Assembly (NCBI GenBank): GCA_039545275.1
Contig: BCHS01000004.1
Coordinates: 883,078-947,077 of the forward strand
From: Pseudomicrostroma phylloplanum
Lineage: Eukaryota > Basidiomycota > Exobasidiomycetes > Microstromatales
Direction: 5' to 3'
DNA length: 64,000 nucleotides
Made by a program: the position numbers and the translations under genes. This document shows, piece after piece, positions 46,586 to 59,018 of the stretch. How positions within the stretch are numbered: the stretch's first letter is position 1; the number at the start of each line of letters is the position of its first letter. The notes under the pieces are model-generated. The model saw nothing but the letters and a program-made list of their open reading frames with translations, did no database searches and was not told where the DNA came from.

Positions 46586-48447
46586 ATGTTCCGTTCTGTC
46601 ATCCGTCGCTCCGTCAATGTCGGTCCTTCGACCAGCAGGCGCGTGCCTCTGCAACCACTCTCAGTCCGCCTCCTCGCTACACAAGCCGGTGGAGGTGCCG
46701 AGGTGGGCGTGGACTCCAAGGTGACCACACCGGCAGAAGCCGTCAAGGCAATCAAGTCCGGCAACACTGTCCTCAGCTCTGGTTTCGGTCTCTGCGGTAC
46801 ACCAGACACACTCATCAAGGCCATCAGCGAGAACTCGAGCATCACTGGACTGACCTGTGTCAGTAACAATGCCGGTAGTGGAGACAAGGGCTTGGGTAAG
46901 TAGATGGAAGGGGCGCCCCTCTACAGACGTGCGAAGGCCACCGTGTCTCATACTCGATGGCTCTCTTACCCTTACTGTCCCTGTACCTTTCCAGGCAAGC
47001 TCCTCGGAACTCGCCAGGTGTCCCGCATGATCTCCTCATTCATTGGCTCAAACAAGACCTTCGAGAACCAATATCTGACTGGTCAGGTCTCACTCCAGCT
47101 GACTCCTCAGGGTACAATGGTGGAGCGAGTTCGTGCTGGTGCCTTCGGTATCCCCGCCTTCTACACACCGACCGGATTCGGTACCAGTGTGCAGACGGGA
47201 GAGATCATCACCAAGTACAAGGAGGGCACTGAGAAGCCTGAGGCCGAGGAATGGGCTAAGCCCAGGGAGACTAGGGAGTACAACGGAAAGGGCTACATTC
47301 TGGAAGAGGCCATCTATGGAGACGTAGCCATTGTCCATGCTTGGAAGGCCGACAAGATGGGCAACTGCCAGTTCCGCTACGCCGCTTCCAACTTTGGTCC
47401 TACGTTTGGCAAGAACGCCAAGCTGACTATCGTTGAGGCAGAGAACATCGTCGAGGTGGGAGAGCTCGACCCCAACTTTATCCACCTGCCCTCGATCTTC
47501 GTGGACAAGATCGTTCAGGCCGACCAGCCAAAGCAGATTGAGGTCAAGACGCTGCGACAGGAGAAGAAGGAGAGCTCGTCAGCTTCCGAGGAGGACCCCT
47601 CCAAGAAGCAGGCTCGAGAGCGCCGAGAGAACATCGTCAAGCGTGCTGCCAAGGAGCTGAACAATGGAGACTACGTGAATCTGGGTGTGGGTATGCCTTC
47701 CCTGGTGCCCAACTTTTTGCCAGAGGGCGTCAGGGTTGTTCTGCACTCCGAGAACGGTATCCTCGGAATGGGCCCTTACCCCACCGAGGCTGAACTGGAC
47801 GCCGATTTGGTCAATGCTGGAAAGGAGACTGTGACGCTGATGCCCGGAGCTGCCACTTTCGAGTCTTCGGAGTCTTTCGGAATGATCAGGGGCGGTCATG
47901 TTGATGTCACGATGCTGGGCGCGCTGCAGTGTGGAGCTAACGGAGATCTGGCTGTGAGTAAAGCCAGAAACAAGGCGCAAGGAGAAGCCAAAGCAGGACA
48001 GTTCGCTGATCGAGTCGACATCCTTCTGCTCCACTCACACAGAACTACGTCATTCCCGGAAAGCTGATGAAGGGAATGGGAGGAGCCATGGACTTGGTCA
48101 GCTCCCCGGAACACACCAAGGTGGTAGTCCTGACGGACCACGTTGACAAGGTGAGTGATCGGAAAAGGATATCGGTCGAACCCCTGGTCTGAGATCCCGA
48201 TTGCTGATGCTACTTCTCTGCTGCCGGCTTTCAGAATGGTCGTTCCAAGATCGTCCAGAAGACCAAGCTGCCGCTCACTGGTGCCCGATGTGTGTCGAGG
48301 ATCATTACCGACATTGCCGTCTTCGACGTGGACAGGACATCTGCTGAGGGTGGTCTGACTCTGGTCGAGCTGCTGAACGGTTCCACGGTGGAAGAGGTCA
48401 AGGAGAAGACTGATGCGACCTTCGAGATCGCATCTGGTGTCCAATAG
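46586..48447 (+). CDS. Succinyl-CoA:3-oxoacid CoA-transferase, mitochondrial (SCOT)
   Basis: Four exons, 46586-46895, 46995-47953, 48043-48150 and 48235-48447, giving 529 residues. It transfers CoA from succinyl-CoA to acetoacetate or another 3-oxoacid in the mitochondrial matrix. The N-terminus ([20 protein letters not shown]) is a presequence. The alpha half begins at [20 protein letters not shown] and has GFGLCGTPD. The beta half has the catalytic Glu in [12 protein letters not shown], and [13 protein letters not shown]. An acidic/Ser linker near residues 285-300 joins the halves. All donors are GTGAGT or GTAAGT. Length matches animal SCOT. Confidence 0.93.
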
Positions 48448-48840
48448 AGCAAGGACTGGGCGTCTTGAGGTGGCCAGTCGGAAGAATGGGCGGAGAGGCC
48501 TTTGTTTATGCTCGTGTTCTGCGCTGCTAGCAGCCTGCTGTTATGTACTTCAACTACCATTGACACTTGTGCCATACTGCTCTCACCTCGTATGGGGCCG
48601 GCCCGTACGCCCGGGCAGACGGACTGGGCGCGTCTTGCCCCGCGATGTGCATCTTGAGCACAGACACCTTCCGGCGGACTGCCACACTCGCCCCTTCCTC
48701 CTCCCCCGGCCGTGATACCCCTACTACCACTACGACCATCTCTGTCCTCTCCTGACTCCTTGCTGACTCGTCCTCCTCTCCGATGCTCGGACCTCATCGC
48801 TAGCTACCTGCCCCCTTGCCTTGCCTCGCCATCGCCCAAC
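48448..48840. other. Intergenic region
   Basis: About 390 bases between SCOT and TRS120, both plus strand; pyrimidine-rich from 48680 to 48840, the probable leader of TRS120. No gene is seen. Confidence 0.45.
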
Positions 48841-51800
48841 ATGGCAGACATCGCCCCCACGCAGGACCCCGCGGGCGGGCGAAGCTTCGTGTCCCCGGCA
48901 AAGTGTCGCATCCTGCTCACACCCGCTCACCCCAGCGTCACCCCGGCCGAGTTCGAGGAATGGTCCAGCTATGTACGGTCCTTCGAGAGCATCAGGATCA
49001 AAGACCTGCCTCCTAGCACCTCGGGGAGGACCGGACCGGCGCCCGGGTCAAGCCTGCATACCTACGGAGAGGTGCATCTCTCCTTCATCACCTCGTACGA
49101 TCCTCAGCATGCTTTCCTCGCCCCCTTTGCCATGCATAGACAGGTCTTGGGCGTTCTCGGCTTGGGATCATATAGCGCTGCAGTAGACAAGATGGAGCTG
49201 GAGCGCGCTCCCTCTGCTCTGCGTGAGCTTCACCCGAATGCAATCGTCCATCGAGCCTACATGTTCGATACAGAGGCGAACAAGCCTAGCGCAGCGAAAG
49301 CCAAGGGACCCGAGGAAGAGGAGCATGATGCGACAGAAGCTAATGGAGAGACTTTGGCAGATGCCTCGGTCTCGTCAGAGGACATGGCTGCTCAGATGGA
49401 GCAATTGGAAGAGGCAGCTACGGCGGCAGGCTTTGCTGGTAGGGGCAACTCAGGTCTGGTCATCTTCCCTGCTGTGAGAAGGGACGGGAAAGACGTACGC
49501 TTCTACTTACGCACCCTACTGCGAGACTTTCTTGGCTCTATCCTTGACGGACTAGACAGCATAGTCAAGGGGCTCGAAGGCAAGCCGTTGGAGACGCCAA
49601 GAGAGACCCTCGATGGCCTTAGTCCAACCTCATCGACATCCCCCTCTTCTAGTCTTACCTCCTCGGCATCAAGTACGGCAGCTCTGGCAGCGTCCCGTGC
49701 CTCATCCTTCTTCAGCTCCTTTGGCTCGGCGGCCGCTTCTGCAGCGTCTGCCTCGCCGCCCATGGGAGGCGGTAGCCTGCCAGCTGTCCTCAGCCCGGGA
49801 GCAAGCAGTGATTCAAAGACGGCAGCATCGAGGAGCTCGGCCAGTAAAAGCACTGCAGGGAAGAGGAGTGCGAGCTTAGTCGGAGCTGGTCCGAGTGGAG
49901 CCGGTCGCTATTGCAAGATCAAGGCTGACTACGCTCTGCTGAGTGGTGATCTCTGGGGAGCTATCATCAATTACGATGCCTGCATGACATGGCTAGGAAA
50001 GGAAAGAGCACTAGCGGGTGGGCAGGATGCCGTGTGGTATGCTAGTGCTTTGGAAGGCTGGGCGGTCACTAGATGCTTGATCTTCCGGATGAGCGGACTG
50101 GAGGAGAAGGTGAGCGGAAACATAGCGGCGCTATAGCGTTGATGGTTACGAATTCCTGACATCCCTGATCCTTCCATAGGGACCCTCCCTTTCCCTACCT
50201 CCTGGCGGGGTCAAGGAGAAGGGCAAAGACAAGGAGCTCTATGAGCCGCCTTTCGCTCGCTTCGAGTGGGGCGAAGTAGCAGAAGCCTACTCCCTAGCGA
50301 TCCAGATTTACTCCAAGACGCTGGCCCCACCTCGCTATCTACTCGAGTCTGTCCGATCGGTCAATCCAGACACACCTCGAGACTATACCCACCCGCTGAT
50401 ACATGCGTCGGCTTGCATTGCCTATGCAAGGTTCCTCCTGGCCGTCTGGGCCTCTTCAGGGTGGAATGGCGAATGCTTCGACCAGCTCATCTACGGAGGA
50501 GTGCCACCAGCGCTGGTGGAAGATGCTCGACCAGGTCCCGCCATGTACGCCGCCCTCTCCAAAAGCTCGGGCGTGCAGCGGCATGAGATCGCCATCCCAA
50601 CATCGCTTGCCCTATCACATTCAGTCGCAGCGCTCAAGCCACCGGATCAGATCTCTGTCTTGTGCTCCCTGGCCAGCATCTATGGCTGCATTGGATTCCC
50701 ACGGCGAGAAGCGTATCTACTACGGCAACTGCAAGCCACAGTCGTCTCGCTGTTAGCGCGGACTCTCATGCTGAATCCTCGAGAACCAGTCACCATTATG
50801 AGTGCTCTGAAGCAAATAGCAGGCTCAGACCATACCGTCTTGGGTACGATGGTCACACAGTCACTAACGAGCGGACTAGGAGAGGGAGCAGATGCGGTGT
50901 TGATTCTAGCGCTGCAGATCTGTGAGACGTACGGCATCAACGTCGATATTGATCCGCTTAAGAACATCCCTCCGCACCACATTCTGTCGAGAGCGGCCTT
51001 GTCTGGCAAGACTACTACTACGCAGCAGCCGTTGTTGAAGAAGGCTGGCGTGCAAGCGCCGGGAAAGGGCGAATCAGATCGTCCTACCCTACATGACGAA
51101 GCCGCCTTTGGCTGGGCAGATCTACAGATTGCTCTTCTCAAGGATACCATCTGCGTTGCAGAGATGCTGCAAGACCACGTCGGCATGGCGTTCTTTGCGA
51201 CCGTGCTGCTACGAGACTTTCACGAGCTCCTATCCGGTGATGAGCAGCGCAACTTGATTCGAGGCATTGCAAATTGCGTTCGGACAGCTAGATGGCAAGA
51301 CGCTCAAGACTTAGAGGTCCACTACTGGGGCCCACCCGATCCTCTGTGTAGCATCGAACCGGTACCCATGCCCACTCTCAGATTACCGACCGAACATCCC
51401 GCCAAAGATCTTGTCGAAGCCGACAAGGAGGCTGACACGGCAGCACAAGGAAATGCTCAGGTAGCGGGGTTGAACAACCCCTTCTTCTGGAACCCGGTAC
51501 GAGCTACTGGCGCAGCGAAGCAACAAATGCCTTTGGTACAAGACGAGCAAGCCGAGTTCCTCCTCACCTTACAGAACCCACTGAAGGCTCCCCTGGAGCT
51601 GACGAACGTCCGTCTCAGCACGAGCGGAGGCGCACTTGATGCTGATAGCATAGACGTCGTGCTTCCTCCCCTCGCCTACTATACTGTACGCCTGACAGGC
51701 ATACCGAGGGCGGGAACTGGAACACTCAGCATCCGAGGCTGTTTTGCCACCCTAGCGGGGTGTCTGGAGAGGGAGTTCAAGGTCTCTCTGAATGATGAGG

Positions 51801-53663
51801 CGAGCGAGAAGCTCCGCCTCAGTCGAGAAGCGGAGCTTGATGATCGTCGGACTAGACTCAAGACACAAGGCCTTGATGCTCGCCCCGCCATCTCGACTCA
51901 GAAGCGTGCTCTAGCCATGGCCAAGGCGAGTGACGACAAGGTGTCTCAAGCAGTCAAGAGACTACAGCAGAGCAGCGCCTCCGCTCAAGAGCACTTCCTA
52001 CAATGTCGGCTTGTACCTTCTCAGCCGCTTCTCGCTCTCGACTCGCCGTCACTGACGCATGGCCAAATGATCCTTTTCGATGGAGAGCAGACGACGCTCA
52101 AGCTCCGCTTGACGAATATCTCATCTCTCCCGGTCGACTTTGCCCGGCTGTCCTTCAGCGATGATCTGAGCGAGGACATTCGGGCATCTCTTTCCGAAGG
52201 CGATCTTCTTCCGGCTGACGCTCATCAGCTCGAATGGCAGCTGATACACCAGCCCGTCTTCAGCTGCACGCGTCGCCCACGAGCCATCAAAGTTATGCCG
52301 GGGAGGTCTATTCTTGTGCCGATCAGCGTGAGAGGCAAGCTAGACTGTACCAGGGGTACGGTTCATGTGGACTTTGCCCACGTCGATGCGCCTGGACGAG
52401 GAGGTCTCGTAACAGAGGAGACGAAGAACTTCCACACTAGGCGGACCTCAATGGCGTTTGGTATGACGGTGTACCCTGTCGTAGAGTGCGGCGCATTGGA
52501 CGTCAGGGTCATTGGGGGCGGGGAAGCGGAGAGCATTGTCAGAGGGGCTTCCAAGAGTGCAAAGCGAGTCACTGTCAACGGGGCGGGCCACAAGCACGAT
52601 GAGACAGCGGCTTCCCCTCATGCTGACATGGCATGTCTGCTCTCACTGGACGTGCGGAACGTCCATCAGCATGCAGTGGACGTTGAGCTGACACTAGCCC
52701 GGGGTGAGTCGTAGCAATGGTAGTCGAAGAGAGTGTTGTACTGACCGCGCAGTCGTCCACCCTCATCACATAGACGATGGCCCGCCGCTACACTTTCAAC
52801 GCTCTCTACCAATTGGCTTGACGGCGCACCTCGTCATGGCGCTCCCCAGACTCTCTCTTCCAGAGTCGAAAGCCCTTGCTCCGATCCCGTCCCTGTCCTC
52901 GCGACAATTCATCCTCTCTCGAGTCAAACTCAGTCCCTCTGAAGAGCAAAAGGAGCGGAGGAGATTCTGGTACCGTCAAGAACTCCTCGGGCGGCTGACT
53001 GCGACCTGGACCGAGGCACGTACGGGGAGAAGAGGGGTGATAGGGCTGGAAGAGCAGGTGCTGAGCGACGAGCACGTCGATGTGTTGCGGAGAGAAGACG
53101 TTGAAGTGGGTCTGGACCTTCTAGACGAGCAGGGGCAGGCGCTGTCTCGGGACTACGGGGGAGAAAAGGTCTCCTCTGCTTCAGCGGAGTCATTCCTTAC
53201 AGTCCGAGCAGCAATCATGAATCGCTCCTCGCGACCACTCAAGCTCCTGTATCGCCTGGTGCCTCTTCCTTCGACGGCTCTCGACACCTCTACGGACCTC
53301 TCCTCAGCCTCGCTCAACCAGCAGCGTATTGCCCAGGCCAGCTCTGCGCCAGGGGCCAACCCAGCGGGCGGTCAAGCCCTCGCTGCCGCGGGAACGCATT
53401 CGACAGATGCGACTCTCTCGCAGGTCCTCATCACTGATGGGAGCCTTTCGGCCCCTGTGCGACCTTGGCCTCTGCTACCTGGCGAGGAGGCGACGATCAC
53501 TACGGGCGTCTGCTTCCTCGCTCAGGGCAAGTACGCCTTTGTTGGAGCCGTTGAGGAGGAACTGCACTTGGATGCAGGTCTGGGAGGCGAGGAGCTCAAT
53601 GAGAGGATCAGTGAGGTTGGCAGAAGCAGGCTCGTTGTGGATGTCAAGGAGCCGGAAGAGTAG
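48841..53663 (+). CDS. TRS120: TRAPPII complex subunit Trs120 (TRAPPC9)
   Basis: Three exons, 48841-50109, 50180-52703 and 52753-53663, giving 1567 residues. Trs120 is a scaffold subunit of TRAPPII, the exchange factor for Ypt31/Rab11 at the late Golgi. The N-terminal 150 residues (CRILLTPAHPSVTPAEFEEW, YGEVHLSFITSYDP) fit the Trs120 longin-like start. A helical middle (about 420-760) and beta-rich Ig-like C-terminal part follow (FLLTLQNPLKAPLELTNVRL, LKLRLTNISSLPVDFARLSF). Ser/Ala-rich and acidic inserts near residues 155-200 and 260-350 make it long. The 49-nt intron 2 (52704-52752) is among the shortest in the window. Confidence 0.87.
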
Positions 53664-53728
53664 GAGAGGGGCGAGAGAAATATCGATTTGATGCTAGATG
53701 ACTTTATATAGGCTGATGTGTGAGAAAA

Positions 53729-54520
53729 CTACAGTAATTTGAGATGAGCTGAGGGACACATGGGAAGGGAGTGGTTTGACGTCAGATGAATGCTCCTCTC
53801 GCTGTCGTTTTGGCTCTGCATGACACTTACCAGTGACCTGATCTACAATCTTCACCGGCCCAGGTCCGATGCCCAGAACCGTCCGCGATCCAGCAGCGAC
53901 CTGTGTCCGTCCTGCATCCCTGATACTCTTTGCCGTGAGGCCCAGCGAGCGGGCATGTGCGGCGAGCTTGTCCATCTCCTCTTCTGTGGGACACTTGAGG
54001 GCTACCTTGGCCTGGCCGAGACGCTGCCATTGCTTGAGGAGACGCGGGTTGGTGGAGAGGAGGGATTGGTAGCAGGCGAGGGTCGCGTGGCTGCAGTGGT
54101 ACGAGGGGGGAACGGGATCAGGGCCCGTCTCGCTCCCGTCCTCTGTTTGCCAGCTGCGACTACTCACCAGCACTGGGCGGCCATCTTCCCCTTGTCCATC
54201 TTCAAGTCCATCCTCACGCAGAGGACCATCTTACACTCTTCCCCACCACTCAACTTTCCCAACCCCCTCTTCAAAGCATTCATCTTCTCTCCTTCCTCTC
54301 CTTCTTCCTCCGAATCAGAGTCCCGCAGGTCTAAGTCCAGGTCAGAATCAGAATCAGCGCCGAGCTGATCGTAGCGTTTTTTGAGGGAAGAGTTGTAGGC
54401 GAAGAGGGAGCGGCCGACACCGAGCCAGTAGCCGATGACGAGGGTGGAGATGGCCAAGGCCGTGTGCGAGAGGACGGTGGGGGAGAGCAGTGAGGAGGTA
54501 CTGCCCGAGGAGAAGGACAT
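53729..54520 (-). CDS. PTH2: Peptidyl-tRNA hydrolase 2 (Pth2), membrane-anchored
   Basis: Three exons, 54168-54520, 53831-54090 and a terminal 20-nt exon at 53729-53748, giving 210 residues. It hydrolyses peptidyl-tRNA and is usually anchored in the outer mitochondrial membrane. An N-terminal membrane segment (TALAISTLVIGYWLGVG) and acidic linker precede the catalytic domain (CKMVLCVRMDLKMDKGKMAA, CHATLACYQSLL, VIRDAGRTQ-like SIRDAGRTQVAAGSRTVLG, GPVKIVDQVTG). The last exon restores the expected AHLKLL end; reading on past VTG instead gives an unrelated tail. The usual Ser after QC in the QCSHA motif is Cys here. Confidence 0.87.
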
Positions 54521-54702
54521 TGCCGTCTCTCTGTGGTTGTACGAGATGAGGACGTGGAGATGCTCAGGGTGAGCGGTAGGAAGATCTGACTGACTGGCCC
54601 GTAACGCAAGACTCTGACTGCTGCACGGAGCGGCTCCTTGTGAGGCGGCACATCTCTGTGGTTTGCAGCGGGGTTATATTCCACGCGCATTCTCTCTCCT
54701 TC

Positions 54703-54820
54703 ATCTTCGGCCATAGGACCTTGAAAGCACCGCATCCCGTCCGATCTGCGAAGTTAAGCAAGGTACCGTCCAGTCAGTACTGCGGTGGGGGACCACGCGG
54801 GAATCCTGGATGCTGAAGTT
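54703..54820 (+). rRNA. 5S ribosomal RNA
   Basis: About 118 bases that read as a fungal 5S rRNA. The 5' strand ATCTTCGGCCATAGG pairs with the 3' strand GGATGCTGAAG. Conserved interior blocks are GCACCGCATCCCGTCCGATC, TGCGAAGTTAAGCA (loop A/box A region), GTACCGTC and GGGGGACCACGCGGGAATCC (box C region). A T-run (TTTTTT) follows directly as an RNA polymerase III terminator. It lies alone between protein genes, so this genome has dispersed 5S copies outside the rDNA repeat. End points are good to a few bases. Confidence 0.93.
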
Positions 54821-54987
54821 TTTTGCTTTCGTTTTTGGAGATTCCATTTTTGCATTGCATACATCAGACACACTACTGGCTCAAAGAAACTTTTTCTTTT
54901 TCGACCCTCCCAAGCTGAATGTGTCCCTACATGGACCGGCGGGTGGACGGTGGCTCAAAGACAACGAATAGACTCAAAGCAACTAAG

Positions 54988-57447
54988 CTATTCCATCCGC
55001 TTCGTGACGAACGCCTGAACCTGTGCGAGCATACTGGAAAAGAAGGCGTACACTTGTGCGACAATGCTGTTGTCCAGCGAGTATACTTGTGCGAGGATAC
55101 TGGTAATCAGCGAATACACTTGTGCGAGGATACTGTAAACCAGTGAGTAGACTTGAGCGAGGATGCTGGAAACTAGCGAATAGGCGTCTTGAGTGAAGCG
55201 GCCCACATCGGGACTCCACCAGAAGTCAGTGGCCCATGCCACTGGCTGGCCCTGTCCATCGGCCGACGTTGCAGTGCATTGCTCCAACTGGTAGGCATAC
55301 AAGATCGGCGCATGTGCCAGCAGTCTACCGAAGATTGGGACGTGTTGCAAGAACACCAGCCACTTGGGCACCGAAGAAAGATACGGGCGCACTTGCTGAG
55401 GACCCTTCGAAGCGGTGCCGCCCTTGATGACGATCTTCGTACCCCATGGCCAGAGCGTGCCTGGTCCGACATAGCTGTTGCTGCCGCCCCTCAGTGTGAC
55501 CTCCTGGCCGACGTGGGTGAAGGTGAATTGATTGAGCCCGCCAAGGCCGCCGGTATCGGAGGCGGTTGAAATGGCGGCGGGCAGCCAGCCTTTGTCGTAC
55601 GACTGATCACCGAGGGCGGGCAAGCCAGTAGCGACGATGTCGGCGTGATTGACGAAACGCCACACGTCGTGTCTTCGACCTTTCTTGGGGGCAAACAGAG
55701 CATTGTTGAAGCTTCCACGGGAGAAGACGTCACCAAAGATGGGGGTGCCAAAGGTGTACGAATCGCGCAGCACTGCCCTTGCATAGACGCCCTTGCCCGT
55801 ATCTTGATCGGCACGGGACGGTGCGTCCTCCGAGTCTCCGACTGTCACCTCCCACTCATCCTCGCACTGCATTGCTTTTGCGAAGAACATCTGAGCCAGG
55901 ACAGCCCCGAGGGAGTGGCCAGTAACCCAGACATTGACGTCGGTCTTGCGTTCCTTTGGCTGCAGCTTATGGAGAAAGCAGACTGTCCTTCTGATGCCCT
56001 TTCTCATTAGATCCCAAGGTCCATCGGCTTCGACATCAGCCCAGGCGCGTACATCTCGAGGAAACAAGGCGCGGTAGAAGCCTTGGTGGACGCTGCCGTA
56101 AGCATTCAACTCTGCGTTCGCAGGTAGATAGGGAAAGGTGAAGTCGACGAGCCAGTCTGGGAAAGAGGTAGGCGTGGTACCCTTGAAGGACAGGATGATG
56201 AAGGTTGGGTTGTCCACACTGTAGAAGAGGCCTACAGCGGCGGTTGAAGGGCGCTGTGGAGAGGCTTGTCGTGAAGGGAGCTCGCACAGCGGCACGTACT
56301 CGAGCTTCAGATTGTCGTGCGCGATGTCCCTGATCGCCCTGTCGTATGGTGGACAGGGATCACGTACTGTCCCTTTTCCTTCCTGATCCTGATCGGGTGC
56401 TGTTACTCCTGCCAGACTCTGAGCGTACATGTTGGAGTCTCGCAAATACACCAGCGCGCAGAGAGCCGACAAGTATCTTGCGAGCTGTGAGGTACAACAT
56501 CGTGAGCATCGGGTCTCCCCGTGCAATCTCTCTTCGTCACCTTACTCACATCCAAGTCGATCGTCCTTGGCTCTTCTGAGCCGTCGCTGGGCGCATATTC
56601 TGGCTCTATCGGCGAGGCGAGAACCTTTTGGGCCCCAGCTTTGAGCTCTTCAGGAAACTCCTTATAGTAGAGCGCCGATCTCACGCCTGCACATGGGGAG
56701 AACCGGTTGTGTCAGTCAAACCCTCAGCTGACTTTCTCCCGCCTGAAAGCATCACTCACCACCTGGCCCGTAAGGGCCAACCATGACATAATCAATAAGG
56801 CTCTGGATGAGAGGTCCAACGACCGGCACCAAGCTGATCAACGCAGCCACCACTGCCACGAGGAGGATTGCACTCGCGCCGAAGGTGAAGAGGAACATGC
56901 TCAGAATGTTCACCGGCTGCGAAATGGTGTTCGGCAAGACCAATAAGAAACGGGCCGAAGTGGTGAGCAGGAAGCCTATGCCGGTGAAGAACATGAAGCT
57001 TAGCTGCTGCCCCACGATGTACGCTTGCAGGAGGACCGCGTATACGGGGTTCCTGTACCCCGCCTGAGATATCACAGCAGCGTCATCGTGACTGGTAGAG
57101 ACGCCCGTAGGGCCAATCTTAGCGACTGAGCTTTCAGTGGTCTGGCTGATGGGATATGCGCTCGCAAAGTGGGCGCGGTGAGCTTTGCCTGTGCTTGCCT
57201 TGGCTGGGCTAACGGGTAGCGAGCCGTGAAGAGCACCAGCACGTCGAGCCTTGAAACTCGAAGAGTGCAGAGCGCACATCTCAGCTGCGAAAGCCTTGGA
57301 GAGATGCGATTCGCCGCTGCCATTCGTAGTTTTCGTGACCTGCTGAGGGGTAGCATCTGGCTCGATGACCGTGCTCTCCGGCACCGTCATCGTTTGAGAC
57401 GCAGCCATTGGGAAGGGTGGAAGGGGGGGAGCTGCTTGGGCGGCCAT
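54988..57447 (-). CDS. Class-3 lipase with N-terminal membrane segments and C-terminal 11-residue repeats
   Basis: Three exons, 56760-57447, 56550-56686 and 54988-56484, giving 773 residues. Residues about 130-225 hold two or three hydrophobic segments (VLLQAYIVGQQLSFMFFTGI, LSMFLFTFGASAILLVAVVA, ALISLVPVVGPLI). The alpha/beta-hydrolase part has FIILSFKGTTP, the lid region and the nucleophile elbow VTGHSLGAVLAQ, with FGTPIFGD and a VNHADIVATG segment for the acid. The last 60 residues are five uncharged hendecads (YSLVSSILAQV and variants). It is likely an ER- or lipid-droplet-associated lipase. The intron between exons 1 and 2 is short (73 nt) with GTGAGT/TGCAG ends. Confidence 0.82.
55018..55182. 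repeat. 33-bp coding tandem repeat, 5 units
   Basis: Five direct 33-bp units on the minus strand encode the 11-residue repeats YSLVSSILAQV, YSLVYSILAQV, YSLITSILAQV, YSLDNSIVAQV and YAFFSSMLAQV at the C-terminus of the lipase. DNA identity between units is highest in the middle ones. Confidence 0.88.
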
Positions 57448-57834
57448 TGTGTGAGAGGTAGATGAGAGGAGACATGGAGAGACTGGCTATGCCTCCATCG
57501 AAGTCTTTATCACCTCCTGCAGCAGCGACGAGATAAGGCAGGTGTGCTAGACTAGACTCGACTATCATCATCGGCTGGGAAACGTGCCGGTGCGGGGGAG
57601 CGTGAAGGTTCCCGTGTGCATGGCGTGCGTAGAGTGCGGGGGTGGAGGTTGGTGTGAGAGCCGAAGCGATTCCCCGGCGGAGAAGTCGGGCGGCCGTGGG
57701 AAGGCCGGTGGTATCGGGCGTGCGATTCTACCCACAAGATATCCTCGCCATTACAATTACAGCACTGCCTTTTTACTCCCACAGTCTACAATCCTCTTGG
57801 TCATCGTGCTAGTCTAGCTAATACTCACCTCATC
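57448..57834. promoter_or_regulatory. Divergent promoter, lipase / FAH-family hydrolase
   Basis: 387 bases between divergent starts; purine-rich centre (57590-57710). No TATA box is clear. No gene is recognised. Confidence 0.4.
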
Positions 57835-58847
57835 ATGCCACCCTGGACTCGCCTGATCCGCTTTGTCGCAGCAGAAGATCACCAGATCTACACCGGCCAG
57901 CCCCTGGACGACTCCCTGGACATCGGGCAAGCCTACTCCTCAGGCCAACCCATCAAGGCTCGTCTGCTCTCCGCTCCCTCCCTTCTGGACGATCCACTCC
58001 ACGCGGCCCTCTCCGACCAGGTCCGAACAGTCAAGGCTCTCCTCCCTCCCCTGGACCCGCAGCGCGTAGGCACTATCCGGGCGCTCGGAGCCAACTTTGT
58101 GCAGCCTGGACAGAACGAGGTGGAGGCAAAGAAGAACCGGCCACCCATTCCTATCCTCTTCTATAAGCCCGCCACGGCACTCGGTGGACCTGAAGGGGAG
58201 ATTGTTGTGCCGCTTGTGGCAAGAGCGGGAGGTGTGGATCAGGCAGACTATGAAGTCGAGCTGGTGAGTCCCTGGACATCAAAGGACTGATGATTCGAGA
58301 AGGTCCAAAGCCAAGTCAGACTGCTAATCCTCCTCCCTTCTATTGTTCCATGCAGGGCGTCATCCTTTCCCGACCCACAAAGGACATCACTCCCTCCGAA
58401 GCTCCCGCACACATCCTCGCTTACACCCTCACCAACGACGTCTCCTTCCGCAAGCGCATGTTTGCCGTCCCTCAATGGGGCCTCGGCAAATCCTTCGACG
58501 GGTCACTCCCTGTAGGTCCCGTTCTCGTTCACCCTTCTCTCATCCCCAATCCAGAAGATGTGAGATTGAAGACGCAGGTGAATGGACAGACGGTGCAAGA
58601 GGGGAGTACGAGTCAGCATCTGTGGAAGGTCTTTGAGACGGTCGCCCAGCTCAGTCAGGGGACGACCCTGCCTGCGGGAACGCTCATCTCCATGGGAACG
58701 CCTCCCGGAGAAGGATTCAAGCAGAACCCACCTAGATGGCTGAAACATGGAGATCTCGTCGTCGTTAGTGGAGACAAGGGACTGGGATCGCTTCGCAATT
58801 GGGTGCGCGAAGAGGGAGTGCAGACGGCAGTCAAGGCCAAGCTGTAG
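57835..58847 (+). CDS. Fumarylacetoacetate hydrolase-family protein
   Basis: Two exons, 57835-58263 and 58356-58847, giving 306 residues. The FAH-fold C-terminal domain has the metal-binding DYEVEL (Glu-x-Glu), split from GVILSR by the intron, then DITPSEAPAHILAYTLTNDV, WGLGKSFDG, GPVLVHPSLI and MGTPPGEGF. Relatives include acylpyruvases/oxaloacetate decarboxylases (FAHD1) and hydratases or isomerases of aromatic breakdown. The N-terminal 110 residues have the usual leader fold (IRFVAAEDHQIYTG). The exact substrate is undecided. It lies 45 kb from the bicupin cluster, so a link to flavonoid breakdown is not supported. Confidence 0.85.
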
Positions 58848-59018
58848 ATAGCTTGGTTGGCTCGGGAAAAGCGCAATTACTATGAAAATTGGTATGATTG
58901 TGCTCTACTTTGACATATGTACAGCACAATAGCAATTGCAATGTGGTATATTGTGACCTCCACCGAGCTGATCAATGGCCGTGACCATCCCTGCTGAACT
59001 CTATTGTCACCTCACGCC

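Noticed and set aside
46264..46654. Short frames upstream of SCOT
   Set aside because: GC-rich leader or promoter sequence; no conserved domain, and SCOT begins with a good presequence at 46586.
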